Below are positions 40,801 through 55,800 of a stretch of DNA of 64,000 nt, piece after piece. Position numbers and translations under genes: made by a program. Source of the DNA: Promerops cafer (Eukaryota > Chordata > Aves > Passeriformes > Nectariniidae). The DNA lies in contig VZSE01002186.1 of the NCBI GenBank assembly GCA_013398275.1, positions 789,498-853,497 of the forward strand, written 5' to 3'. The notes under the pieces were generated by a model. It did not search any database. It was not told the DNA's origin and was given only the letters and a program-made list of their open reading frames with translations. Numbering within the stretch: the first letter of the stretch is position 1; every line of letters begins with the position of its first letter.

Positions 40801-43800
40801 CTAAATTTTGAAGCATGAAACATCCAATCTGATTGGTTTTAAAATATACATTATTAGTAGTATATCCATATAATTTTATATATATAAACGATTATAACTT
40901 TTTTTCTTTAAAATAAAAAAATGTTAAACTTAACATGGATTTTTGTACCTTTCTTTCTTTTACAGTTCTATACAAGTACCACCTCATTTTATATGGGTTC
41001 CTTCCCCTCGTTCTTCTTCTCTCCCTAAGAAGACTTTCCTCAAATCTAATTCTTTTATTCCCCCCACTATACTTTCTGCTAAACAAAGCCCCACAATTAG
41101 ACCACTAATTCCACCATTCACAGAAATTTATATTTCTGGAACTCTTTCCACATCTCCCCTTACAAGCCCTCTCTCTGAAAATTCTATGCCTTCCACTAGT
41201 GTTACCACTCCACGTTCCTCTTCGGAGTCTCTTGCTCAACCTACCATGCCAACTTTTTCTTCCATAACTTCCAATAAATCCATCACTGTTCCCATACCTG
41301 CAACAAAATCTGTCACTAATGCTGCTTTCTCTGACGCTGCACAGCTTAACAAGACTTTTACAATACTTTCTCCTTCTGTAGGTTTCACTAAACATGCTTC
41401 ACTTTTTCCTTCTGAGCCTCACAAACTTCCAATTGTAACTCGCCACTTTGAGGCTGTCACCAAATCTGTTGCACAAATTCCCCCTGCTACAGGCCAACCT
41501 ATATCTGGTCACAAAAATGTTAGTACAGTACCTATTGTTCCCCTTACTCCTTTCACAATATCTTTGACCCCTACTGTTAGTCCTGTCAACCATTCTGTCT
41601 CAGCTTCTCGTCCTCATTCTACTGCTGATGGCCATGGGACCCCAGGTAAATATGACAAGTAAATAATTCTTTTTGTTTGAATGCCATATACTGGATTTGC
41701 TTTTAAACTTCATTAATGAGAGGTGACCTTACAATTATTGCGAATTACTTTGGATGGGAGTGTTGATCTGCTGGAGGGTAAGAAGGCTCTACAGAGAGAG
41801 GGATCTGGGCAGGCTGGATCTGTGGGCCAAGGCCAACTGTATAAGAGGCTCAACAAGGCCAAGTGCTGGGTCACAGCAACCCTAGGGAACAGTCCGGGCT
41901 TGGGGAATAGTGTCTGAAAGCTGCCCGAAGGAAAAGGACCTGGTAGTGCTGGCTGACAGTGGCTGAACATGAGCCAGGTGTGCCCAGGTGGCTGAGAAGG
42001 CCAATGGCATCCTGGCCTGGATCAGAATAGTGTGGCCAGCAGGACCAGGGCAGTGATTGTCTCCCGGACTGAGCACTGGTGAGGCCACACCTCACACCTT
42101 GTGTCCATTTCTGGATCCCTCACTACACAAAGGACATTGAAGTGCTGGAGCGAGTCCAGAGAAGGGCAATGGAGCTGGGAAAGGGTCTGGAGAAGAAGAG
42201 TCTTAGGGGTGACCTTATCATTCTGTACAACTCCCTGAAAGGAGATTGGAGCCAGGTGGGGGTCAGCCTCTTCTCCCTAGCAACCAGTGACAGGATAGTA
42301 GTAAATGGCCACAAGTCGTGCCAGGGAGGTTGTTGGACATCAGGAAGAATTTCTTCTCTGAAAGAGTTGTTAAGCATTGGAATGGGCTGCCCAGAGATGT
42401 GGTGGAGTCACATCTTGAACATCTCTGGAGATGTTCAAGAAACAACTGGACATGACACTCAGTGCTCTGGTCTGGTTTACAAGGGGATGTTTAGTCAAAG
42501 GCTGGACTTGATGATCTTAGAGGTCTTTTCCAACCTAAATGATTCTTTGATTCTATTCTGTGTGAAAACCCTGAGACAAATTTCACTTGATGTGAATGTA
42601 TTTTAAAATACATTCTGATGCCTTTAGGCGTAGTGAGTGATAACCTCACCCTACACCATTGTTTGTAACTGCCATAGGCAGAAAAAAATTAAGTCAGAGA
42701 GCAAGGTATATTTTTTTTAAACTAATCTAATATTTAAATTACTGCACAGTAATGTTGGATCATCCTTAAAATATTGTTATTGACTGGGAATATTCTTAGT
42801 GGCTATGTATTTTCTTATGAAAATTGTACACAAGCTTCTTTTAAAATTTCTGACACTATCTTGATTTTACTCTACATTCAGGTGTTCAGTAGCTAAAAAT
42901 TCAAAATAGTGGCTTATTTAATATATTAATGGTCTGATGTGAAGAACTTCAAAATCAAGAAAACGTGAAATTAATGTCGGCAATTTGAAACCTTGCTTTA
43001 TGTTTGCATGAGATTTAAATTACCACTCTCTGCAAAGTAGCTGATAGGGAGGAATTACATAACTTGCTGAGAAACCTTATGAGTAGTGATACAATTTTTT
43101 AATCAAGAGAACTGTTTAATTTTTCTGCCTCTTCAAGCTTATGTCATTTGTTGAACACAATGTTTAACTTTTAATTTGTGACAGGAAAAACCGTTTCAGC
43201 TACCACAAATATAACTTCTGTACACACCACCATTAGTATTGCCACAGCTGAGCAAATCGTGTCCAAAATAGAAAATGATTTAGCAGCTGGAAAAATTGAG
43301 CCAAAAGATGTAGAAAGGATGGTTAGTGAGGTGAGCAGTATCCTCACTGCTTCTGAGCCATTACCACCACGAATTTCTAACAGGTAAGTCATTTTGGCAA
43401 TACATTACAGGAGTGTTGTATTTACTGTCTTGATAAATTGGCTCCAGCAAGTTTCACTTTTTCATAATCATAATCCAGAAGAATATTTCATGTTCTTTAA
43501 TGTAGCTATTCAAAATGGAAGGACTATCATTCTAATGTTACCAGCTCTACTATAATATAATGCCATGGAAAACATTGGGGTTTTTTTTGTTGACACCATA
43601 ATAAGTGAGCATTTTGCACTACACTCAGATTATTGCTCCATAACTTGCTTGAGCATTTGGATGTATGTGCTTCGTAATACTAAATATGCTTTTTCTTAAC
43701 AGAATTATAAAACTGGTGGACTATATTGGCTTAAAACTAAACTTATCAACATCATCTGCTGAATTTGTCTCCCCTTCCTTGGCTCTGGCAGTTGTCAAAA

Positions 43801-46800
43801 CCAACAGAATCCGCTCCAACCAAATGTCTTTTGCTGTCCAGGACTCAGCTGATCTCCAGGTTACAAAATACTTACAATACCTACAAATTGTCAAACATTT
43901 ATTTTAAAGTGTTCATGGTTTTATATTTATAGGAACATGAGTTTGTTCTTTGTTTATATCAGTTTCAGGATCTTTAGTTCATGTTAGTGTCAGACTTTTT
44001 TTAAGCCCTTCACAGTTTTTCCTTTAATTTTCAACTGTGTAAATAAGTGTAAAAGAGAGCTGACTTAGCAGAAACTGGCAGAACTAATAAGCTGTTGGAG
44101 AGGGTACAGCTAGAACACCAGAATGGACAAAGTGCTTGGCAGAATAACTTAGCCTCAAGCCCCCTGAATTATGAGTCATTTATTCAACCACCATGACAGT
44201 GCCGAAATTTGTCAAGGAGTGTTGCCAGATGGCTTCATCTGTTAGAAGGAAATAATTAAAGAGGGTTCCAGGAAAGAGCTATTATGTGGGTTGCTTGGAT
44301 AATGATGCTCAGAACATTTATCACTAATGGCATCTCACCAAGAAAGAAGTGCTTAGAAAGTTTGATTGGATCCCCTTTATCTCATTCAAAACCTCCCTCC
44401 TGACAGAGAAAATAATGGACAATACCAGCCTTGGAGGCTTAAGCAAGGAGAGATGGAAAGTTTTGGACCAATTTTGACACATTCTGCCTCCTCAGAGAAG
44501 AAAATAGCTTAATGTATCGTAAGCCATATGTAGTACTGGAACTTTTCTGTGTTACTGAAAATTATGTAAATGTTTAACATTTGAGTTCTTTTCTATTTCT
44601 TAGCAATATATAGTGCATGAATGTGAGATGACTAGGAGATGGAAGTGCTGACATACAGATATTTGCTAAGGAATTATTTTTGATTTCATGGCACTGGCAA
44701 TGAAACACTGAAAATTTTCAATAAGTATCATCCATTTAAAACTAGAGCAACAGGAGTGCTTTTGTGGAACTGATTCAGGATTTCTTTGATTGCTGTCTAC
44801 ACCAGTGATCTCTAAAGTGGGGTTTGAGTACCCCAGGATGTGCACACGACAGTCCATTGCAGTGCAGGAAAATGTTATTTATATTATGAATAAATAAAAA
44901 AATACATTTAAAAAGTAATTTTTAATCTCCTTAAATTATTTCTAATTTGCATAATATATTAGTACACTAATTCATACTTGTAACTTATGGGTAGGTATAT
45001 ACTGGGGTTCATGCTCAAAAACCTTTAGGGGGATGCATGATCAAAAACACTTGGAGTGCACTGGTCTAAACAGATGAGTTAAACCACATTGTTAGGGCAC
45101 TTTGGGGAGTTCACACGGTTACTCCTATTACAGCCATTCTTTCAATACTCAGATAATTTCTTTCTGCAGTACTACTAATGTTTCACATCTCCCAGGAACT
45201 CTGAGGTGATGATATTTGTATGTAAAGGACTAATGTACAACAGGAATGTTGAGAGATTTTGTACTAAACGAAGCTCCCTGGCCTGTAAGCACAGCAAATA
45301 AAATGTGCAGCACATAAAATGGGTGAAAGTTCAGATCCCTTTTGGTACAATATTGGATCACTAAGCTCTTGAGGTACCTGAATTGTAGCTTATCCAGTTT
45401 ACTTTTGTAATTTTTGCCAGATGATCAAAAAGTTAGGGTTTATGTTCTTATCTCAGAACATAAACTTAACCTACTGAACTTAAAAATATATTGACAAATA
45501 ATGGCTATTTCCACTTTTTCTGAATTCTGACATACTTCCTACAGGGTATAAAAATTCTTTGCCTTTGCAGGCTTTCATGCTGTGAAATGTTCATCTCCCT
45601 GCACAGTTACAGTTACATCGAGCTACCTGAGTTTTTGCTCCTCACCTTTTCCATATCAATACAAAACACACAGTGATGTGTTATGTCCCTGTAGGGAAAT
45701 GGTTAAAGCCAGATTATTTTCAGTGGTAGGCAGACCTGAAATGGGATGCATCCTTTTCAGTCCTGCAAGTGCTATTTATGCATTGGAGCAGGAGAGGAAT
45801 GAGAGCAGCAGTGGTATTGTGACAGTAATTAAAGAGATATTTATTTTGAAGTTTTAAATTGAAAATAAGACATAATTTATTTATTTGGAGGCTGAAACAA
45901 AACATAATCCCGGTGTTTCTTTTTCAGATCTCTCTAGGAGTTCAGACAATTCAGAATTTAAATAATCTTGGATCAATTACACTTCCTTCATCATTGCTGA
46001 AAAATTTACGCACTGAAGAGTTGGACTTGGCGTCTAGAATTATATTCAACTTCTTCAAAAAGACCACCGTGTTCCAGGTATTTTTTTGGCCCAGTGTTCA
46101 TAGGGATTTTAAATTCAATCTTAGAGCAAAATATGAATGGATTTTTTTCCCCCACAAAACACATTTTAAAACTTTGGACTAAAAAAGTAATTTTTTTTGT
46201 CCAGTGCTTGCTCCACATAGTAAATGAGCTTGTGGGTGCTGTACTCTAGTATTGTTTCCTTTAAGATTTTAAAATCTGGGGCTTTTTTTGTCATTCCAGG
46301 ATCTGTCCTTGAAGAATGCATCTTTAATTAGCAGTGTTATATCATCAAGTGTTGCTAACCTCACAATTAGGAACTTAACGGCAAATGTTACTGTCATTTT
46401 GCAGAATATCAAGCCTAATCAGGTAAAATTTACTTTTTGGCAGACTTAAAGTACAGTTTTGTTGCCTCCATTGAAGTTGTTGTAGTGGAAACATTTTACT
46501 AAGAATACAGGTCAGCTTGTTCTTCTTTACCAGTGTGGACATTCCATCCCCACCCAGACATTAAAAATCACTCCTGTTTGCTTATTTACCACTGGCATAA
46601 ATTTTGCTTCTTAAGTAGTGTGAGGTAATTTTGCTCTATCACAAATTCATCCAGCTTTTATCTTTCTTACTTACTCTTCTGTTTTATTCTACAAAGAATA
46701 AAGGCACTTACAGGGAAGACTGACGTGGATTTCTATGGTAGATGCTGCAGTCATGAAATTTGTGGGTGTTGCATGGCCAGAAAATAATACAAGGCTTTTT

Positions 46801-49800
46801 TCTTAGGGGAACTGAAACACAGGATTGTGTCATCTGGAAGTATTAGGATTCTCCTACACCATCTCTTTCTGAAAGGAGCATCAAGGATTAAAGTCTTCTA
46901 TCTCATATCTTAAGAGAGTTTACAATACTCAATTATTATAAACTGCAAAATGTAGGGATTCCACTAATACACCTGGAGCTTTTTTCAGGAACTGGCTTAG
47001 TGGCATCTTTACTTGTTTTGACATAATAATAAGTTTTGAGATATAACTGTAGAAGTATTAGTATTTATAGCAATATAGTGTACTGCTGCTGGTATTTAAA
47101 GAATTTGCATGTGTGTGAGGAAATCTGTGTGTAAATGTTTAACATTGTGATAGTAGGAAGGGATCAAATATTTGCAAATGAAAAGGTTTTTCCTTTTCTG
47201 TGGGGTCATGACTTCAAAAATTACAAAATCTGGAAGGAGGAGAAATCCCAAGAATTTGTATGGTGTGGGAAGACAATGAAAGAGCATTCAGAAGGTTCTA
47301 CCAGGAACAGAATCTTTGCATAAGCACAAGAGCTAGCTCCTGTCTGGTGACTTCAAATTTGTTCAGCGTATATTTGCATGCAGTTTGCAATATTAATCCT
47401 TTTATGCACCTAAATTATTTTTGGGTTCACGTAGAACAGGCATATTTGCTGTATACAGTGTTTATTCTTGCCTGAATTTTGTAGATCATTCATAAATCAT
47501 TTGATCCTAAACTCACAGTTTAGTAAGTTATTTTCTTTTCTTTCTTTTTACTCCTAAACAGGATAATTCAACAGTTAGATGTGTTTTTTGGGACTTTAAT
47601 AGAAATGGTAAGTACTTGAGATCACCCAAGATGCTATGCTGTTTTAGCTAGGTTAATTCATGTTAATGTAAATGAAGCCTTTTATGAATACCAAAGCTGC
47701 TTTTTTTGACAGGTGGACATGGAGGCTGGTCATACGAAGGTTGCATAGTTCAAGAAAGCAGAGTAAATGAAACCGTCTGTTCGTGCAACCATCTCACAAG
47801 TTTTGCGGTTTTGATGGTAATTATTTTTAAAATTATGCAATCTTACCCTTGTTCAAGAACACATTTAACCTTGAGTTGTCTTAAGCAAGTAAAGACCCAA
47901 TAAGCCCTTACAACCTCATAAATAATACTGAGGTTCTATTCACTTTAGTGTTAGTACAGATAGCCATACAATTAGTCACCTGCTTAAACTCCTCATGGAA
48001 TGGGAGTCCATGGGTTCCACTGGAGGAAAAAAAATTAAGTGCTGCAGCTTTTACATTTAGGCAGCTGTTTATAGTCTATATAAAATTTAGGAAATAAAAT
48101 TTAGGAAATAAAATTTAAAACAGGTTTTTAGTCAAATGGGTTTTCACAATTAGGGTCATAGAATTATAAAATAATATCTCAAGTTGGAAGGGACCCATAA
48201 GGATCATGCAGTCCCAGCTCCATGCTCCTCTTTCCAAGACTAGATTGGCTTTTTTTTTTTCATCTAACCTTTTATAAGAGCTACGATGAAAAGAATGGAG
48301 TCCTTTTTTTATGTATAAGTGTTGAGGAAAAGGTGCATTTTGATTAATTTTGGTGGGTTTTCTTATCTTTTTCCATTAAATAAACCTGTTCTCTGAAAAT
48401 AACTTCTGTTTCTGTTTTAGGACTTGTATGGAAATACTCCTTTGAATCCCACACAAGAATTGGTACTGACTTTTATATCATATATAGGCTGTGGCCTCTC
48501 TGCAATTTTTCTTTCTGTTACTCTTGTGACCTACATAGCCTTTGAGTGAGTACCCATTCAGCTGAGCTCCCATTATTCTTCAATTGTGATTGATTTTAGT
48601 CTTCACTGAGAAATCCTTTTCAATAGTTTTGGATTCTGTCTCCACAGATAATGCACATATTTGGCCAGTTCACCAGGAAGGTGATGATTCAGTCTTCAGA
48701 AATGTTAATCCTATGAACAAGTGAATTATTATGAGGCTCTAGGCAGTAACAAGTGAAGAAGTAGCACTCTGAAGTATTTTATAATGGATTATCATAATAG
48801 AAGTGTGAAGGAATATATTTAAGATACAACATACAAAAAGCAGTACAGAATTTTAGCATTTTTAAATCATTTCTATTCTTTCTTTATTCTCTCATTATTG
48901 TAAGGCTGGGACTTGGCTCTGTCAAGGCTTTAGACACCCAGTCAAAAGCTTGATCTAGTTTAGCAGTAAAGAACAGACACATTTTGGGTTTGGGTAGCAA
49001 TGTAACAAGAAGTCCAACATACAAAGGAAAAAAAATAACCATGGTACTAAACACTTCAATTCCAAATTATTGTTTATATTTATGTAACCTTTTCTAAAAA
49101 ATTTATATATACAGACCATTAATTTGGAAGTATGTTGTAAATTATTCTCTCCATGTATAAATGCAACACATGAAGCATTGTATATGAATGAAAATGTAAA
49201 ATTTTTTTTCTTGGCATTTGTGAATGCCAAGAACTGCAAGAAAGGAAGTAGGCCAAGGATCCGTGGACAGCTGATGTCATCTCATGAGTTTGCTTTTTTT
49301 TTTTTAGGAAAATCCGGAGAGACTACCCCTCCAAAATACTTATTCAGCTGTGTGCTGCATTACTTCTACTCAACTTAGTTTTTCTCCTTGACTCATGGAT
49401 CGCGCTGTATGACACACGAGGCCTGTGCATTGCAGTTGCAGTATTTCTTCACTATTTCCTCTTGGTTTCCTTCACCTGGATGGGCCTGGAAGCTTTCCAC
49501 ATGTATCTGGCCCTTGTGAAAGTCTTTAACACCTATGTACGGAAATACATTCTTAAATTTTGTGTTGTTGGTTGGGGTATGTATTTTTTTTCCTTTTTTA
49601 TGCTAGATAATTCCTCTTATCAAGTATTTCAGTGAATGTGATACAGGTCAGGAATGAAAGTTAGGCAATCATTAAATGTTACGATACATGTTCCACCTTT
49701 CTGAGGCATGGAGTCCCGCCAGCTGCAGAACTGAAGTTTCTGCAATGCAAACTGATAATGAATTTTCCTTGTGCTAGTACAATAGAACCAATTTTGAATG

Positions 49801-52800
49801 TGCATGCTTCCATTATTTTGAGAATAAATGCTAGTAAGTATATATTCCATTTCTAGAATAGCACTGTTGCTAACAAAAAGCAGCAGAAAAAGATCTAACT
49901 GGATAGAGGATGAAGAGATTCTGGGTCTGATTTTTATCTCCTATTTGTTTCTTAAAACATATGTAAGAAAGAAAATCAGTTGTCCTCTAAGAGATATTTT
50001 GAATCAGTTTGAAGACTGATGGTATTTTTTGGTTTATTCAGAAAGTTTTGGAGATGACTGTGAAGGACTCGTTTCTTTGCAAGTTGTGCTCCTGAGCAGT
50101 TTGAATGCTGCAATTTTTCAGACAGCTAGTAGTCAGCAGAATTCAACAGCCAAATTCCAGAAACAAGTTGTAGATTTTGTAGCAAAATATAATAATTTCG
50201 AGTCGTCATAGTACTGTCTCTGTTAGGATTTTTATGTATGTGTTTGCTCGTAATCTTTTAGGGTTACCAGCAGTAGTTGTGTCCATTGTGTTGGCAGTAT
50301 CACCGGATAATTATGGACTTATAACTACTGGAAAGGTTTCAATAAATGGACCTGATGAATTGTGAGTTAAAGGGAGGTGCTTTGTGGGAGGTGAGGGTGG
50401 GGAGCGGAGGGAGGTTCTACAAATTGCTTTTCTTTAAAGTAAAGGGGAGGAAGGCAAGGAAGCAATAGTAGTGCTTTGAAGTAGTATAACTACAGTATCT
50501 TATGTGTTTTAGGGTCATTGTCTATATGAAGGCTCATGTCCTTTGGCCAAAAAAATAGCATTTTTGTAAAAAGGCAAAAATGGTTTGCATGCAACAAACT
50601 ACAAGTTTGTCTCGTGTTTATTTCACTTAATTTCTGTTTCTTATAATGGTTGACAGACTGTTCTTTTGTTCTAGCTGCTGGATAAAAAACAGAATTGTCT
50701 TCTATATTACTGCTGTGGGATACTTCTGCCTGATATTCCTGATCAATATCAGCATGTTCATTGTTGTGCTGATCCAGCTCTGTCGTATCAAAAAAAAGAA
50801 ACAGCTCGGTGCTCAAAGGAAAACCAGTATCCAAGACCTTAGGAGCGTTGCTGGCCTCACATTCCTGTTGGGAATTACTTGGGGCTTTGCTTTCTTCACA
50901 GTAAATGAGGTATTTACTTACCTCTTCACCATTTTCAACACTTTGCAAGGTAAGTTTGTCCTCCATGTAACAGCTCCCTGTCTATAATATAACAAACCAA
51001 ATATTTTGAAACATCATTTTCTTGATTCAGCAATAAAAATTTAACTTTGATATGTGCAGTAATGTGTTAATTGTATTAGAGATGAGATGATACTGCTTTA
51101 CAGTAATCTTAAATTGCAGTTTTGTTATGATAAGGTACAGAAAAACTAGATATTATTTATATAGGTATGGTATATTTATAAATATTGTCATTTAAAAAGT
51201 GTATGCAAACCAGATATCCCTGGAAGTGACTGTGTTTCCACTAATAAACAAATTAATTTTGAATACGCAGTTGCTCTTAAGTGTTCATGTTATAATGCCA
51301 TTAATATAGTATTAATAGGTATCATTTCTCCACTTGCCCTAAGGCTTCTGGGGGAGGTTTGACATTGAGCAAGGGGTCATTGAGACAGGCAAGGCTGCAA
51401 CATGTGAAAGTTAGTGACCCAACTCTTAAGCATGGCCTGTATAGTACTTAAGAATATATGGGAAGTAGATGTGAAAACATAAGGTTTTGCAAAGGCCAGG
51501 GTGCTACTGGACATATCCAAAAGCAGAGTTGCTGCAAAGACATTTATATAAACAGTAGGTATTGAAGCTGTCCACAGTGTCCTAAATATACCTGAATTGC
51601 CCTTCTGAAGCTTGGATCCAAACTTCTGCTTAAATGGCACTTAGATGACCAGCTAGATGATTTCCAAGAGAAACTAAAGCAATGGAAATTGCAGTTCAGT
51701 GTATACACCTCTCCCGTGTTTGCTGTGTTGACTTACTATTATTTGCTATTCATTCTAAACCTAATACAACTGTTTCCCATTGAAGATTGGAAACTGTGTA
51801 AAGACTGAGTGCCACTTTCCCTTAAAGGGGGACAATTGTGATGAACTTTTAAGCAGGGAAAGTTAAATGCCACCCTGTGTCAGTAGCAAATTGAGTAGAC
51901 AAAGAGACTAATGTGGCACTGGTAGGAGATGGGATGAGCACCATCCCTTCTAGAAAATATTTGTGGTAAAGGGGGTACCATTTATTATTATTTTAGATAC
52001 GAGTTAATTTCTTTGTATGGGCACGCAAAATTTTGTAGCATTGGTGGTAACAGGTTAGCTGCTAATAAGAGATGTAACAGTGTCACACCATGTGCTAAAA
52101 AGAACTTCATAGTCTGACAGTGTGGAATCACACCCTCTCTTGACATTGCTTTGAATTCTTTTCCAAAAGCATTAAGTAAATTTCAAGATCAACAGAATTT
52201 TTTCCCTTTTTATTTGATAAAAGAAAACTTTATGCACTTCGTGTATTTGGTTGTATTTGTTGTTTTTTCTTTTGTGTGTATGATTCCTCTATCTATTTAA
52301 GGAAAAATTGCTCTGCAGCGTTCAGAGTTGTAAGCTTTTTCAGCTGAGAAAGGTGTCATTACTTTTTATCAGAAATTGAAAAGAAATGAAAGAAAACCAA
52401 AACATTGTTCATTAGGAAGAAGTAAAAGTGATTTTTGCAACAGTCTTTTATGTTATTGCTTTGCAGGGTTCTTCATTTTCATCTTCTATTGTGTAACAAA
52501 GGAGAATGTCCGTAAACAGTGGAGAAGATATCTTTGTTGTGGGAAATTCAGGCTGGCTGAAAACTCTGGTAAATTCTAATTTCTTTTTTTAAATTCTGAA
52601 TACTTATATTTAGTGTTAAGTTCCTGGGTTTTTTGTAATAATTACAAAAAAAACCCCCAAAAACAATTGATCATGTTGCTGCAGTTTTAGTTCTAATTTA
52701 TTATCCAAGATACAGTAAACCCCCAAAATGATACTCTTTAAAGGTGGTAGCTGATGCAGCTCTTGCATGTTTACGTGCTGTTGCCTTAAGCTGTTAACTG

Positions 52801-55800
52801 CTAAGAGATGACCTCTTCCACTGCAGGGTAAAGGCATGTCTTTGCAGAAGACTTTTGGTCAGTTAGAAACGGTAAGATTTGTTCCAGCTTCTGGGTCAGC
52901 CATAGTTTTACCAGTTACTTCCACAAAAACAAAGTGAAGCATGGTTTAAACCAAAAAAGATATTAATTACTTTATGTTATTTTATTAGTAAGTAGTTGTC
53001 CTTTTGTAAAGCCATATACTTTTTAATACACTTTTACTTAGAGAATCAACTGCATTTCAGTTATTTTTCTGATCTGGTCTGCAGTTGTAAAACTGTGACA
53101 GTTGGCTGCTTGTATTTTAAAAAGGGACAAGAGAAAATGACCTAGATTTAAATAATTTTAAACATCAAGAGTCATTAAATTCTTAGGAGAATATGATTCT
53201 GTCTAGAATACTGCAAGAAATGGGTAAAGCCTTGGTTTTATATCAATTCAGTTGCATTATTAACTGTATTTTTATATAGTGCTTGTATGAGTTGTATTAT
53301 TTTCTGTTTTAGACTGGAGTAGAACTGCTACAAATGGTTTAAAGAAGCAGACTGTAAATCAAGGAGTATCCAGTTCTTCCAACTCCTTACAATCAAACAG
53401 TAACTCCACTAACTCTACAACACTGCTAATGAATAATGATTATTCAGTCCATGCAAATGGAAATGGTAAGTATAATGCAAAATAGTGTTTCTTCAGAAGT
53501 AAAATTCTCCGTCCTTCCTATTCTAACATAGTACTGTCCTCTGTACTGCTGCCCTCTGCTCTGTTCCTGAGAAGTTGAAATGCAGGTGTAAGTAGCACTG
53601 CACTCAATTTCACTTGCAATTTGCTGTGGCTTATTTGTCTGTTGAGAAAACTAGATATGAATCACCATTGAATATACTTATTAAAAGCAAATCTTTTTTT
53701 AGTGAACATAATCTAGTTCTTCACACTCTTGCAGGGCATATGTCATGCTGCTGATTTGAGCTCTCAGAAAAGACAATCAATTTTTCAAACAGAAAAATAA
53801 CCTATAAATCTGTAATATATAAAACCCTAAGTCAAGCAAAACTCAGAAGACATTACTTCTTTGTGCCTGAGGTATTATCAAGAGTTGAGGCTAAGAAGTC
53901 ATGTCATCAACTAGAATGCTTATTATGAAATTGTTGAACATGCTTGGAGAGGCTGTGTTGTCCTCATTTCTTGGCCTAATGCTGTCAGAAGACAGCACCT
54001 AATCAACAGGATTATATCAGCAGATGTACAGAGTAAAAGCTATGGAATTCATAAGTGGGTTAGAGGTTACTGTTCCTTTGAGTGTACTAACTGCATATTG
54101 CAGAGAAATCACAACACTTCAGGAGACGTCATTTGGACATGCCCTAAACAGCTTTCCAATTTGAGGTTGGTTTTTTTACGTTCCTTTGTAAAATCTCCCC
54201 TCCCTGTTTGGACATCACATAATGCAATAATTAACATACTTTTTATCCAACAGATCAGTTGAGAAACAGAATCCAGTAACACTCACTATCATTAAATACA
54301 AAGTCAGGCAATATTTTTAGGTAGAAGTATTTCCTTTCAAAGAGAGAAATTTTCAGGCACGAAAGCCTGCATGTCTTGTAGGGTTTTCTCCCTGCTATGT
54401 TAATTGCTCTGATGAAAGAAGCCATCTCTCCGTGCAACATCTGACATGCTTACACGAAGTTGCAAAAGCATTTTGACTGCTTTTCTCAACAGAAAGAAAG
54501 GTATCAGAAATGTTCTATTGAACTTGTTTGTTGTGGCAACTGAGTGAATGAGCCTGTTGATAAATTCTGGAAGAAGTTTCGTTCTTTTGGGTATTTTAGA
54601 ATGAGATGCTAAATTGATGATCTAAACCACTGAGTGATGCCAATTCTGTTGGATGTGCTCCAATTCTGTCCTACCCTATTCACATCATCAGACCTTTTGA
54701 GTGTGTCTGTGTGTCCTGTGCCAAAAGTTTCTTAGACAAAAGCAGCTGAAAGAACTTTGATAAAACCTTGTTCCTGTGCACTTACAGTAATGGATATCTC
54801 AGATGACCCACCTAATTTCCTATTTTGTTGTCTATTTTGAATGCTGTGATCCTCGTACCACATCCTCCATTCATATCAAGAGGGTTGTATGATATCTTGC
54901 CTGCATATTTTGACTAAATAATTCTTCTGGGTCTTTAGGACTTCCATAAGAAGAGGCTAAACCTATGCTTGGATAGCTGTCAGCAAACCTCTTGGAGGCA
55001 ATTCCTTACACCTAATCTTCCAAACATGGGGCAGTTTTATCTCAGAAGAGCTGGGCTAATGACTCCAAAAGGTGTTAGATAGGAACATGGGACCTTCTAA
55101 TTTGCTGCACTTGATTGCTCTCCTCTCAAAGCTGGAACTTGAAAATAACATTGCAACACTTCATTTTAAAAAGTGACCTCCAAAAACAAAAACACTCTAG
55201 AAATTAAGACGTAGGTCATAAATTTACTGAGCTGTAAACACTTTATGGTTTTAGCCTCACTGCTTCTACTGAAATGCTATTCCAGATTCAGGACAATGAC
55301 TTACAGTGGTAAGTTTGGGATGTCTGTTATAGCCTGTGACTTTGCTTTCCTGCTGGACTTCATCTTTTCATGGTATTCTAGTATTTCCTTATTTTCAATT
55401 TTTCTCTTGCAGATTTTCATGTTTCAGAAACTGCAATTAGGTATAACATGGCTGAACCTGCAGATTTCCTCACTGAGGAACACAAACCACCTTTCTGAAT
55501 TTGTTCACAGAAAAGCCTTATTTTCTTCTCAGCTTTTGCCCTAACATTAGGACACAGCTATTTTGAACACTCCTAAGATAAAACAGTGTTAGTCAGGCAG
55601 GGGGGTTAAACAACAATCACAGTGTTAGCAAGTATGATTATTTTCTATCATGTCAACCTTTTTCTTATTTGAATTAATGAACAAAGCTCTTCTGCTCATC
55701 TTACCCTGTCTACATTTGTGCCTGTTTAAGTACTTGATGGCTGCTTAAATTAATAACTAAATTTTAAAAAAGTCCAAACTGAAGTGTTTGCACAAATACT

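Noticed and set aside
41105..41593. Antisense ORFs over the stalk exon
   Set aside because: They are shadows caused by the G-poor coding strand and have no start context, splice support or recognisable domain.
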